Positions 23,611 through 35,320 of a DNA stretch of 64,000 nt are shown piece by piece. Source of the DNA: Ochotona curzoniae (taxonomy: Eukaryota; Chordata; Mammalia; Lagomorpha; Ochotonidae); assembly GCF_017591425.1 (NCBI RefSeq), contig NW_024464918.1, positions 22,348,001 to 22,412,000 of the forward strand, read 5' to 3'. The notes beneath the pieces were generated by a model, which saw only the letters and a program-made list of their open reading frames with translations, was not told where the DNA came from and ran no database searches. Made by a program: the position numbers and the translations under genes. Each line of letters begins with the position of its first letter. Positions within the stretch are counted from its first letter, which is position 1.

Positions 23611-24315
23611 CAGAAGACAACAGTTCACACCCTGGAATGAATACGTGTGTCCATATGAACTAAGAGATGTGAAGAGCTTCGTTGGCTCTCTGCATCATTG
23701 TGTGCATTTAATAAAATGTTCACTGAAAACACAATCCGTAACCTTTGTGTGCAGATCCAGGAAATTCTTTGGCGATGACTATACCCACCCTTTAAGATAA
23801 TGTGGTGGGTTTGATAGTTAATCTCGCTAGTTCATTTAGGCGAACATCTGGTCAAGTTTTCATTCCAAACAATATCAGTCGAGATGACTCAGCCAAGCCC
23901 ATTACTAAATAAGGCAAACATTCTCTGATTCTACTGTATTGCTGACCAAAATGTTTTTCCCCTTTACTTAGACCAGAGACACTGTTACAGGAGGGTGGTA
24001 ATTCATCTTGTTTTACAGATAAGAAGCCTTTAAAGTAAATATATGGATTCCCACTGCAAATATCTAGAGAAAAATATTTTTTTAGAAGCAAAAGTTTGTA
24101 ACACCTTTCATATACTCCAGGAACGAATCTGCCAAATCCTAATCATTTTGTGAGATAATTTCTCTTCCACAAAGATGGAGTTAATATTTGACATATAACT
24201 AACAATCTTCACTCATTTCATTACTATTCTTCTTATTCACAAAATCTTGATGCCCTATAGATTCTTAACATAACCTGGACTCTTGTGCTCCAAAAAAATA
24301 TATAGAAATAAGAAG
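23611..24315. other. Intergenic DNA, unassigned
   Basis: No gene or repeat was recognised. The 23591-23800 (+) and 23852-24091 (-) frames carry no known motif. Confidence 0.4.
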
Positions 24316-24641
24316 GGAGTTGGCACCATTGCTCGGCAAGCTAATCCTCTACCTTCAAGCACCAGCATCTTATACAGAGCCTGTGTAAGTTTGTGTCCTG
24401 GCTGTTCTTCCTCCTGTCCAGCTCCCTGCATATAACCTGGGAAAGTGGCCAAGGATGCCCCAAAGCCTTCTGATTCTGCACTTGCATGGAAAACATAGAG
24501 GAGGCTTCTGGCTCCTGGCTTTAGATCATCTCAACTCCAGCTGCTGCAGCTCCTTGGAGAGTGAACAAGCAGATGAAGATCTTTCTTTGTCTCTCCTTCT
24601 GCCTGTATATTTGACTTTCCAATAAAAATAAAATTAAATAA
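24316..24641 (+). mobile_element. C-type SINE, plus strand
   Basis: A diverged head (GTTGGCACCATTGCTCGGC) is followed by CTGGCTGTTCTTCCTCC, AACCTGGGAAAGTGGCC, GAGGCTTCTGGCTCCTGGC and a TTTCCAATAAAAATAAAA tail. An AAATAAGAA-type duplication lies on each side. Confidence 0.85.
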
Positions 24642-25758
24642 GAAATAAGGATACTGCTGAGGTCATGCTGTGCAGCTACCATGCTTTAGAAGCATATAAG
24701 CAGAAAACTGACCAGAGGTCATATAATAAGTTTAGGACAGAACAAAACCTAACTCAAGGCTGTGTGTCACCTGATCCCTTTGTTTGCCCAAACACCACAG
24801 CTTGCAAATCACAGAAAACATAGACTTATAGAAAGGAAGTCAGAGCTTGCATTTCTTTTGTCCATTGTCCATTTATAAATGAAAGGGGAAACTGAAATTC
24901 TTTTTTTTTTTCATTGCTACCGTCTGGGTGCCATGTGTAGCATATCTAACAAGTTATAAAATAAAGTAAGTTGTGGGCATAGCAACAAAAAGCCATAAGT
25001 AATTCCTGGTACTGGGGTTGGTTTTAACCATGCATTAGTAAACTTAGGAAGGCCAGGTCTTGGGTGAACTTTGCTACAGGGATTTCATGTAGAAACAGGG
25101 AGGACCTGGAGTACTGCTGATGAAACCCTGCAACATCGTTCACGTTACCATCATTCAGAGAGATGAGGAAAAAAACTGGGAAGTGATGACAGGTGTCTCA
25201 AGTCACACAGGTCTCCGGTGTTAGTCTTAGCCTGGTCATAGACTTTGGTGGTCATACCTCTAGGCCTGTGTGTATGCCTGCTTCTGATTTAGCCCCGTCA
25301 CGGCCATAGCAAGTGTACCATTGTCTCCAATCATTGTTCTGCTTCTTGCTTTCAAGTTTGTTTGCTATATGCTGTGTGTGTGAGTTCTTGCAGCATTTAG
25401 TTTTCTTCATAAATGCTCATACAATGCTTAAGTGTCAGGTAACCTGGCTGCTCATCGGAACAACCCAGGAGCTTTTTGGATTGAGGATGCTGACGAGGGA
25501 TGTCTGTCTTTTCTGCTGGTTTAAAGAAAGATCTAGGGTGACTAACCATTCTAATCTTCTAGATCTTTTCTGATATGAAAGTCTCATATCCATGAAATCC
25601 CCCAGTCTTGAGGCAGACAGGCACGATTGGTCATCCTAAACCATCTTGTCTACACTGTTAATCAGGACAAATGCCTGAATTACTGTTTGTTGGAGCATGA
25701 ACACAGAGAACTGAAACTGAGAATGAAGTGATTAACTGACACAGATCATGTGTAACTG
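24642..25758. other. Intergenic DNA, mostly unassigned
   Basis: There is a possible minus-oriented MIR fragment near 25140-25240 (gagagatgagg ... caagtcacacagg). No gene was recognised, and the 86-residue frame at 25313-25573 has no known domain. Confidence 0.4.
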
Positions 25759-25772
25759 ACAAAGGTCACATT

Positions 25773-26084
25773 TGGGATGGTGCGTTGACTCATTTGGAAA
25801 TCCTCCACCTGTATCCATACAGGATCCGATGTAGGCATCGGTTTGTATTCCAGCTGCCCCAGTTCCAATCCAGCTCCCGGCTTATTGTCTGGCAAAACAG
25901 TGGAGGATGGCTCAAAGCTTTGGGACCCTGCACTTGCATGGCAGATGCAGAGAGATCTGATTTGAACCAACTCAGCTCTGGCCATTGTGGCCATTTGCAG
26001 AGTGCACCAGCGGATAAATGATCTTTCTCTGTGTCTCTCTATAAATCTGTCTTTCCAATAAAATAATAATAAAAAACAAATAAT
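25773..26084 (+). mobile_element. C-type SINE, plus strand, with TSD
   Basis: It runs from GGGATGGTGCGTTGACTC through GTTTGTATTCCAGCTGCCC, CTTTGGGACCCTGCACTTGC and GCACCAGCGGATAAATG to TCTTTCCAATAAAATAA. It is flanked by AAAGGTCACATTTG (about 25759-25772) and AAAGGGTCACATTTT (about 26085-26099). Confidence 0.9.
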
Positions 26085-26561
26085 AAAGGGTCACATTTTA
26101 AAGAGGAAAAATCACTTAGATTTTCTAGATCTACTAACTTTTTGTATGCTTTTTCCCCAACAAGCATTTTATTTAATAATATTTTTTAGGTATAGTGACT
26201 CCATTCTGAAGGAAAGTCAAAAGAATGACGATTTTGTTGAAAATGTAAATCCAATCCCCACCCACTATGAATAAACATCACTTTTATTTTTGTTTCTGTC
26301 TTTTCAACTTTACAGTGGTAATGTGATAAACCAAAACATTAACAAGAGGGATTTCTTTCAGAGTCTGAACCAGTCAGTCTTTGGGTCAGTTATTTTAATC
26401 TGTAATTGTTGGAACTGGGTGGAATATAATTCTTGGATTATATTACCTCTCTCATCCTTAGTTCAATAACAAGGCATCACTGGAACAATATAATAGGAAA
26501 TGTTGACGCATTTACATTGGGACAGGAATGTTATCATTAGATATTAAAAAATTAAGAGCTG

Positions 26562-26900
26562 GGCCCAGTGCTGTAACCTAGTGGCTAAAGTCCTTGCATT
26601 GAACTCGCCAGGATCCCATATACGTACTAGTTCTAATCCTGCTTGCTCTACTTCCCACTTAGCTCCCTGCTTGCAGCCTGGGAAAGCAATAGAGGATGAC
26701 CCAAAGCCTTGGGATCCTGCACCTGTGAGGGAGACCCAGAAGAGGCTCTGGGCTCCTGGCTTCAGATCGGCACAGCACCAGCTGTTGCGACCACTTGGGG
26801 AGTGAATCAACGGATGGTGGATCTTCCTCTCTGTCTCTCCTCTGTATATCTGACTTTCCAATTTAAAAATATCTTTAAAAAAAAAGAAAGAAAAGGAAAG
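26562..26900 (+). mobile_element. C-type SINE, plus strand, with TSD
   Basis: This full copy has a GGCCCAGTGCTGTAACCTAG head and a long A/GAAA-rich tail. It is flanked by AAATTAAGAGCTG (26549-26561) and AAATTAAGGGCTG (26901-26913). The frames at 26544-26861 (-) and 26581-26987 (+) are repeat-derived. Confidence 0.92.
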
Positions 26901-27359
26901 AAATTAAGGGCTGAGAAAGAAAGGTTCTTGCCCACAGTCTTATACCAAAAATATTTTTTTAAAGGACATGTCAGTAGTAACAGTTGAAATCTTGGCTTCT
27001 TAATGAGATTTTTTCCCACCAGTATTGCATGCTACCTTGTGTTAGTTTCATTCCAAACAATGCCTGGTTTAGTTTGGTTGAAATATATGGAATGTTTTGA
27101 CAGAATAATCCATTTGTTTTTGATGATGTAATAATGCTGTTTAAGGAACCACCCTGGAGGTAGTGTTTCTGGCAGAAAATGCCCTGTTATGACACAATAA
27201 CTTGTTTTTCAGAAGCTTATGTCAGACTAAAAACCTGCTTACCTATCTCTAAGATCACGCCACAGTAGTTCCCACCTACTTTACTAGCAAGCAAAATCAA
27301 TAAAGTTCATCAGCACCAAAATTTCTCATTGCAATTACAGTATTATGATAACACTTCTT

Positions 27360-28275
27360 TATAAAGAGTCTTTATTGAGAAGCATTCCTATATGATACAA
27401 TTAAAATGTGTAACTTAATGTCTTTAGCGTAATTCAGAGTGCTGCACAGTCATCACCACGATTTGAACACAAGCCTGTTTCTCTTAACAGATACCTGTAT
27501 TTAGCACTGGCCAATCTACTCATTCTCCTCACTCCTACCTCCCTCAACACTAAGCAGTCACAGGTTTAATGCTCTACTAACCACAATAGTCAACAAGCAA
27601 AAAAAGAAAAACACATTTCCACATGAGTGTAAACAAGGGCTAAAAATGGTCAAATTTCAAGATGTCCTTTTCATTCCTGTGTTTTTATGTCTATATTAAT
27701 TACTATGTATCAGAGAAAGCATGGTATTTGTCTTTTGGGAACTCGCTTATTTCACTAAACTTAATGGATTCCCACTGCATCCATTTTGTTGCAAAAGATG
27801 GGATTTCCTTCTTTTTTATGGTTGAGTAGTATTTCATAGTGTTTATATACCACATTTTCTTTATGCAGTCATTAGTTGAGGGACATCAGGGTTGATTCCA
27901 TAGCTTAGATATTGTGAGTCAACCTGCAATAAACATGAGGGTACAAATGACTCTGTCATATATTGATTTCATTTTGTTTGGGTAAATTACCAGAAGTGAG
28001 ATGGCTGAGTCATATAGTAAATCTATTTTTAGATTTCTGAGGGATCTTTATACTAGCTTCCATAATAGTTGTACTAGCTTACATTACCACCAACAGTAGG
28101 CTAAGATAAGCTACTTTCTTTCCTTGCATCCTTGGCAGAATTCATTATTTTTAATTTTGGAGTGACACAAAATCGAATCTTGTGGGTTTTACTTACATTT
28201 CTCTGATGGCTAGTGATCCTGACCATATCTTCATGTGTCTATTGGCCATTTTTATTTCATTCTTTGAAAATCACT
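27360..28275 (-). mobile_element. Old L1, minus strand (part 1)
   Basis: On the plus strand the sequence reads as the reverse complement of an old L1 3' region: 'gcagtcatcaccacgatttgaacac', 'gttgagtagtatttcatagtg', 'ataccacattttctttatgcagtcattagttgagggacatcagggttg', 'acctgcaataaacatgagg', 'agtgagatggctgagtcatatagtaaatc' and 'tttctctgatggctagtgatcctgacc'. It is interrupted by a SINE and continues at 28624. The reading frame is destroyed. Confidence 0.85.
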
Positions 28276-28623
28276 TGTGGCCTGATGCTGTAGCCTAGTG
28301 GCCAAAATCCTCACTTTGCATACACCGGGATCCCATGTGGGCACCCGTTCATGTTCCAGCAGCCCTGCTTCCCATCCAGCTCCCTTCCTGTGGTCTGAGA
28401 AAGCAGCTGAGGATGGCCCAAAGCCTTGGGACCCTGCACCCCCATGTGGGAGACTCCTAAGAAGCTCCTGACTCCTGGCTTTGAATCGGCTCAGCTCCAG
28501 CCGTTGCGCTCACTTGGGGAGTGAATCATCGGATGGGAGTTCTTCCTCTCTGTCTCTCCCCCTCTCTGTATATTTGACTTTCCAATAAAAATAAATGAAA
28601 AATCTTAAAAAAGAAAAGAAAAG
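28276..28623 (+). mobile_element. C-type SINE nested in old L1
   Basis: This full plus-oriented copy (GCCTGATGCTGTAGCCTAG to AATAAAAATAAATG and an AAAAGAAAAG tail) interrupts continuous L1-derived sequence. A short duplication, AAAATCAC, borders it (28267-28274 and just after 28623). Confidence 0.92.
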
Positions 28624-28795
28624 AAAAATCACCTGCTCATGTCCTTTGCATATTATGTCGCTGGATTATTTGTTTTGTTATTGAGTTTTTTTGAGCTCTT
28701 TATAGATCCTGGATTTTAATCTTTTGTCATATGCATAGTTTGTAAATATTTTCTTCCATTCTGAAGATTGCCTCTTTGTTGAATATCTGGAATTC
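28624..28795 (-). mobile_element. Old L1, minus strand (part 2)
   Basis: It resumes the L1 match after the SINE: 'ctgctcatgtcctttgcatattatgtcgc', 'gtttttttgagctctttatagatcctggattttaatcttttgtcatatg' and 'gtaaatattttcttccattctgaagattgcctc'. This is reverse-complement ORF2 C-terminal sequence. The end near 28795 is approximate. Confidence 0.85.
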
Positions 28796-30179
28796 CTCTG
28801 TAGTTAGTTTCTGCTGCGGTATTTTCCTGGGCATTTTAGGATCCTACAAGACTCCACATTTTGCCACTCATGTTTTTGGCAAAATGCTAGCCATTCTGCG
28901 TCAAGGAAATTTCAGTTTGGATGTCTGGAAGGTAAAAAAAAAAAAAGAAAAAGGGGGGGGGCAAGTAGCCAGAAAAAAGAAAAGTGGGATAATGAGTGTC
29001 GGGCTGACATGACAAGCCAGACTGAGTTAGCATCACTGCTCTGAATACTGATGGAGCTTTGGGAACTACATCCTGTGGGAAGAACTTAGATCTCAGAGAA
29101 ACAATCATGGGGTGGATAGGGCTAGGGTTGTTTTTATTTGTTTCTGGTGAAGTTTTTTTTTTTTTTTTTTTTTTTTTGCTTTTTTATTTCCTTTGGCTAC
29201 TTTTTTGTTTCTATTGGAACAAAAACGATTTTGGTGCATAATTTTGCTTTGAATTGCTTGCTGTTCTATCATGTGCCTTTTTCCATAAGTAAAAGTTGAA
29301 AACCTCTACTTTTTCACATCCTGTTAGGTTTCTCGATTATGAATGCAAGAATCTTTAGAAGTCACAACCAACAATCATTTAAAGTATATACTCTACATAT
29401 GTGTAGCTGTGTATGTGTTGATATGTGTAGCTGTGTATGTGTCGAAATGGGTTCCTTTGGGGGTCTTGCTTTGGTTAGCCTCATAAGAAACAACAATAAC
29501 AAATAAGATTTAGAATTAGCCCAAATTGGAGACTGTGCTTTAGGGGATTTTTTTTAAACTGGATGATTTTACCATTTCTTCAGTGGGCAGTCAGGATATG
29601 TGAGTGAAGAACTGGTTTTGATTCATCCTTTGTTCCTTCTATCCTCTAAGACTAACCATTGATATGAGTCAGTGTAGTCCAGGGGGAGTGTGACTCCCCA
29701 GGAGTATGTGCAATTTAATGGAATAACAAAGAGGCCATATTTCAAGATTTGTATTTGCTTACTGACATTAATAAAAAACAAAACAGAAACTGGTTCATCT
29801 TTCACTTGGGGAAGCCCCCAAGTCAACTGGCTAAGTGGTGTGGACCAATCCATTCAAGCGTTGAATAATGTTCTTATTATTTAGAATGTTTGAGAGGATT
29901 TGTTCTCTGATGTGGCCTGAAAACTCATCCCAGGAAGGTTATCCATGACTCACCACAAAGGTCAGGGGCAGAAGACAGTGCCCTCCTCCAAGCCCCATTA
30001 GGGCATCAATGGCTGAATTCATTTTCCTGCTTGGAACCTGTTTCTGGTTATGTCCCGATCTGGACAAAGCAGACGAGGAAAGAGTTCTATTAATCCTCCA
30101 GTTTGCCTCTTTGATAGATAGAACACTCGTATTTTAAACTTGAGACTCATATATCTTATAAACTTTTAAAAAGAAGCTG
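28796..30179. other. Intergenic DNA, simple repeats
   Basis: No gene was recognised. It holds a poly-A/poly-G run (28930-28960), a poly-T run (about 29152-29177), a short tandem repeat (29397-29440) and otherwise unassigned sequence. Confidence 0.45.
29397..29440 (+). repeat. Two-copy 22-bp tandem repeat
   Basis: Two near-identical units of ATATGTGTAGCTGTGTATGTGT(T/C)G lie head to tail. Confidence 0.85.
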
Positions 30180-30360
30180 GTTTGTCCTGGATGCCAATTA
30201 ATAGATGACTAGATAAGGAGACATATGATGCATAAAAATATATAAATCTTAAAAAAATATTGCTTGGTTATAAAAAGAATAGAATCCTGATATTTGCAAC
30301 AAAGTAGATTGAACCAGAGATCAGTAAGCTAAGTTAAATAAGTGGGTACATATATGGTAT
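30180..30360 (+). mobile_element. L1 ORF2-tail relic, plus strand
   Basis: 'gatgccaattaatagatgactagataaggagac', 'ggttataaaaagaatagaatcctgatatttgcaacaaagtagattgaacc' and 'gctaagttaaataagtggg' follow the L1 ORF2 C-terminal/3' UTR order in sense orientation. It is degenerate. Confidence 0.6.
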
Positions 30361-30555
30361 AAATGTATAAAACATAATATGTAATATTACATATTAATAT
30401 AAATATATAATACATTATAACATAATGCAATATTGTATACATAATATAATATATGATTACATTAATATTTTCCTATGTCAATGATTATATAATTATTATT
30501 AGTATAAATATATAATGTAATATATTAATGTGAATATATATTATATAATATAAGC
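30361..30555. repeat. AT-rich low-complexity tract
   Basis: About 195 bases are almost only A and T, built from TATAATATGTAATATTA-like units. There are many short self-complementary words. It may have grown from the adjacent L1 tail. Confidence 0.85.
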
Positions 30556-31394
30556 AGATTTGTTTAAAAAACTCAAGTAATTGTTATCTGGGAATCATTG
30601 AGTCAGAAAGATCTTGATCTTTTTTTCATTTTTTATTATTTTTATTTTGTAATGTTTGAACATTTTGCCACATGTGTAGACGTTATATACATATGTATGT
30701 ATATTTTTCTTTAAAACAGATATTAATATCACAGAGTGAGGGATTCACAGAAATGATTATAGCTTTATATTTGGCAACATTTAGTTCTGTACAAATGAGT
30801 TGATCCATGTATAAATAAGCATTTCGAACTCAAAGCCTGGTTCTGATTTTTAAAGCGCAGAATATGCGACAAACCTATTATTAGGTCTCAGTAAACGTGG
30901 AAGGAAAAAGGAGCGCATGCTCCAAAAATCATGTTAATCCTTTTCCATCCTACAATAGACACTCTCTCCTATAAAAAGTTATAAAAGTGACAAATGCCTC
31001 ATTACCATATTCATAGCTCATGAATTTTAAACAGCTGAGGGTTTTTAGATGATTAATTCTGACCAAGCATCTTCTGCACTGTGCCGAGTGCACAATGATT
31101 AGTTTACTGTAAGCAGGTGATTCCCATTCTGCTCACACTCGGATTTGCTGGCTAGCCCAAGGCAGTGGGTCAGCCGTCCTGGCTTTGCTGCTTGTTCATC
31201 CGCGGGATTACTCTTCACCAGCAGATCCGAGCACAGCAGGATAAGTTCACAGCCAGCTGAGACAGTCCTTCTCAGCACGGTGCACCTCCCAGGAAGGCCC
31301 CTCCGTCTCCACCACATGGCCGGCGTCTTCTTTTATTGCAACAGAAGCAACCATTTTTTGTGTGCTTTCTCTGTGCCAGTCAATTTGCGCTAAT
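30556..31394. other. Intergenic DNA, unassigned
   Basis: Nothing was recognised. The part near 31100-31320 is less AT-rich and gives open frames on both strands, but with no known motif. Confidence 0.4.
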
Positions 31395-31570
31395 CATTTC
31401 ACATGTATTACTGCATTTAATTCTCACAACATCTCTGGATGTGAAATATAATTATCTGCATTTTACAGATGAGGAAACAGGCTTTAAAGAGATTGAAAAA
31501 TCTGCTTGAGGACGCAGAGCTAATAGTAACACCTGAATTTGAGGCCAAGTCTGCCTGGCTTTTAACCGTT
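31395..31570 (-). mobile_element. MIR SINE relic, minus strand
   Basis: 'atttcacatgtattactgcatttaattctcacaacatctctgg', 'tgcattttacagatgaggaaacaggc' and 'gaggccaagtctgcctggc' are the MIR landmarks in reverse orientation. Confidence 0.75.
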
Positions 31571-32319
31571 CTTATTCACAAGACACATTAAGTCCTAGGC
31601 AGATTCCGCTTTTTGTTTTGGCTCCCATCAGAAAATACACAAGGTATCCTATCAGGAAATCTAAATGTAGTATTTGTGCTACTGTCACAGCTGATACTTT
31701 ATCAAGAAGTTATTAGGTATTATGAACTGCAAATGCTTTTTTTTAATTGGATCACCTTATCTAGACTTTCCAGAAATTTTTTTTTCATTCTTAAACTAAT
31801 GAAATATTTTGCACATTCAAAATTATATTCTTGTGTTTATATGAGTATATGGTATCTATTCACTTTATCCCTCCATACTGTTTGCTCCTCCCCTTCTATT
31901 GTTTGGAAATGATTTGCAGGTTCAAGGTCCAGCCAGCTGCCTCTTGCCCTGAGTCTTTTGTGTAAAGCCTCTCTTCTGAAATGGGCTTCTTTAGTACCAC
32001 TTTCCTCCTTCAGGATTCAGTGTCATTGTTCAGAACTCAGTTTCCCTTACCATGCAAAGTTGGCTTTCTTTGTCCTATGTCAGGCTCAAGCTTTGGTAGC
32101 ACTTAACAGACTGTACTTCACTTATAATTTATTTTCTTGTGTTTCCCAATGGTGTCAGAAGCTCCTGCACAAAAATGACGTGTCTGATGTACACGACAGA
32201 GTGTTCACATAGAGTCAATTCCTGGGAACTACCTTTAAAAATAATGTAATGAATTGTGCTTTCTGTAATTGACATTGTGTTACCTAGGCCGAGCATCACA
32301 TAATTTTAAGTCTCTACAT
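31571..32319. other. Intergenic DNA, unassigned
   Basis: No gene or repeat was recognised. Two plus-strand frames (31613-31912 and 31958-32212) are AT-driven and lack known motifs. Confidence 0.4.
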
Positions 32320-32625
32320 TTTTTGAAGATTTATTTTTATTTGAAAGGCAGATTTTTTACAGAGTGAAGAAGAGACAGAGAGGTCTTCCTTCCGCTAGTG
32401 TACTTTCCAGATGGCTGCAATGACCAGAGCTGGGCTGATCTGAAGTCAGGCACCAGGAGCTTCCACCAGCTCTCCCACATAGGTGGAGGGTCTCAGGGAC
32501 TTAAGCCATCCTTCACTGCTTTCCCAGGCCACCAGCAGAGAGCTGGGGCAGAAGTGGAACAGTCAGGACATGAACTGGTACCCACATGTGATGTTAGCCT
32601 ATATACCACCGTTTTAGTCTCATAA
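32320..32625 (-). mobile_element. C-type SINE, minus strand, diverged
   Basis: GAAGATTTATTTTTATTTGAAAGGC is followed by a GA-rich part, AGGTCTTCCTTCCGC, GCTTCCACCAGCTCTCCCACA and CTTTCCCAGGCCACCAGC. It ends near GTTAGCCTATATACCACC. Confidence 0.85.
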
Positions 32626-33519
32626 CATCTAGGGAGTAAAACCACATTACTTGTTACAGAATGGCAAGAATGTACATAGCTCTCTTCATTTGCACCAAAA
32701 TATTCTCAAATTTTATTTTATTTTATTTTACAAATACAAAAACATTAACCCAAGTATCAGTTTGTTTTAGATTTAGAAACAGAAATCAGGATCATTTGAA
32801 AACTTCAATTGCCAACTTTATGTCCTTAACACATGGAACACACATCCAGATCTTTGGAAATAATTAAAGCAAAGTTTTTGGCTTAATGAACAACAAAGCC
32901 AAGACACAGTAACATATCATGAGAACTTTTGAACAATCTTTTTTTCCTCACCGGGAAGTCTTTGGCTCCCAAAATAGGGTATAAACACAGTCCTCAAAGA
33001 AGACCTAAAGCATTAAAACTAGGCTGAGCGTTCCATTGAATTAGGAAAGCCCACAGTGGTGTGATCTGTAATGAATACGAGGCTGTCACCATGCACAATA
33101 GAGAATTAGGAGGTTCTGAGGTTTGGCACATTTGAGAGGGACCCACAGATTCTCCAAATGCATTCAGAAGTATGAACCGCGTTTTAAAGAACTGAAGAAG
33201 GCGGTGCTGACAGCACGGTTCTTAAGACCGGAAAGCGAGACCTGGAAATCAAGTCAGGAAGCCCCAGCAGGAGTTTGCATTGAGATAGTCACAGATGAGG
33301 CAGCAGGAACCCTGGATTTCAGAGTCAGGAAACTCTGACTCTACATCTAAAACAAGCCCAGGGCATGCATCTCAACACAGAGATTTCTTCCAAGTGTGGA
33401 CTCATGATTACCCTAAAAATATTCAAGAAAGTTTCTGGCAAAATGGAATTAATGGAATTAATGCTCATTGTGGGACAAAAACTTCTCAGTCCCCACAGGT
33501 TTTTCATAATGTAGATTTT
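32626..33519. other. Intergenic DNA, unassigned
   Basis: No gene was recognised. A (TTTTA)n run lies at about 32711-32731. The 33123-33612 frames lack known motifs and overlap a probable mariner relic on their right. Confidence 0.4.
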
Positions 33520-33650
33520 TCCATAAAGTTTCTGAAAACTGCTGATATACATGGATTTCAGGGTTTGTGTATTGTTTTTGCTTTGTTTGCACCAGATGGA
33601 ATTGCCTTTTAACTCCATTTTCATGAACTGTAAAAAATACTCATATATCA
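33520..33650 (+). mobile_element. Probable mariner-type MITE relic
   Basis: 'atacatggatttcagg', 'tttgcaccagatggaattgcctttt' and 'actccattttcatgaactgt' follow the order of a known mammalian mariner-derived short element (…atgcatggatttca…ttgcaccaaaataaac…ccatgaacttttt). The reverse-oriented words just left of it (ttttcataatg ... ttccataaagtt) may be a second arm. Family call from memory. Confidence 0.45.
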
Positions 33651-35029
33651 AACTGTCCTTCAAATGCTGCACTGTATAAACTCCAAGAAACGATGGAAGT
33701 GGAATCTACTGTGCCATACATGCATCAAACTATACACAGGGTGGATCTAAGATCAGCAAATGTGTTTGTTTCAGTCAGACGGCAACTTTTTCCAGGTTTC
33801 TGGATCATACATTTTGTCATCTCTGTCACATTGATTCCCCTCTGCTCTTGTATTGGAAGCAGTTGTAGGTAACACAGAAACACACCAATGCATAGGATCA
33901 TAATTCAGTAGGACTTTGCTTATTGACATTGAGATCTGAATTGTATCATTTTTCAGTCATGAAATGTTTTTTTTTTAAATGGCTTGCAACACTTTGCAAA
34001 TGTAAAGAACAGTCTTAACCTTTTGTGCCACAGAGAAACTGGTATTGAACTGGCTGTGTCCATGGACTGTAATTTTCTGTTAGTACAAATGCTAGTCAGC
34101 TGCAGTAGTAATCATAGAGATATCTTTTTGACTAGTAGAGAATTTTTACAACAATTATAGAAAAGATAAAGCAGCTGAATCTAGCCACTGTGCACTTTCA
34201 TAATTCTTTATTTAAGAAGGTATAGGAAGGAAGAAACTTCTCTTTCCACTTACCTTGCAAAAATAACTTTTACGAAGCTAGAGCTGACTTGGTTGTGCAT
34301 ATTGAAGTTCTCTAGGCTTCAGCTTTAGCCCACTTCTGAACCCCTTCACACGAACTTCTGAGGCCACATGAAGTTGAAGGAGCTTCGCTACAAGCAGTTG
34401 TTCAGTGTTGTCCACTTGGGAGAATCATCTCACCCAAACCAAGAGTTTTCTGCTGTTGAATATTTGGTTTTTCTGACTTTGTTAGAAGGCACTGTTTAAT
34501 GGATAACACAATAAGACTTCGCCTAAGAATCTTTCTGTATATTTTTGTATGAATTTCCACATTATATAGCCCTACAACTTTAATCCTTGCTCGATCCATA
34601 GAGTAACTTTACAAACCAGACAAGTCTGTTAGGTGTGTTATTCCAATGGAAAAGAGGACTGAAGTAGCTAGCTTGAGTGTTCTCTACTATGAACTAGAAT
34701 CCCTAACGCTGCTTTCCAGTACTCTGTAAGGACTTCCAAAGAATATAACACAACCAAAAGACAGATTTTTTTAAAATTTAGCTCAGTTTATATTTTATAG
34801 CATATCACAAGATGCCATGCATTACTTTGGCATTTGTGCTGATTTTCCAAATATCATACAGTAGAATACTTCTATCGAAATACAAATTTGATTCACATCA
34901 TCATCATAATTGTGTAATCATTGACAAATATCATAGACAGTAGATATTTTGATATTTACTAACTGCTTAACTAAGAAGTGCTAAGCTGTGAAGTGGATTA
35001 TATAGGCATAAGAGAAATACAATCATCCA
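33651..35029. other. Intergenic DNA, unassigned
   Basis: No gene, repeat family or regulatory motif was recognised in this AT-rich stretch. Confidence 0.4.
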
Positions 35030-35320
35030 GGGGCTGGCACCATGGCACAGCCAGCTAAACTGGCATTTGTGACATCAGCATCTCATAAAGGAATGCTTGT
35101 TTCAGTACTACCTGCTCCACTTCTGATCCAGCTTCCTGCTCATCTGTCTGGGAAGGCACTGAAAGATGGTTCAAGCACTTGTGTTGCTGCCACCCACATG
35201 GAAGACTATGATGAAGTTCCTGGCTCCTGATTTTGATCTGGCTCAGACCTGACTATTGTAGCCATCTGAGCAATGAACCAGTAGATGCAAGATTGTGTCA
35301 TTCCTCTGCCTGCCCCAAGC
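35030..35320 (+). mobile_element. Older C-type SINE, plus strand
   Basis: The head GGGGCTGGCACCATGGCACAG is followed by CTGCTCCACTTCTGATCCAG, TGATGAAGTTCCTGGCTCC and CAATGAACCAGTAGATGC. The tail is poorly preserved. Confidence 0.85.
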
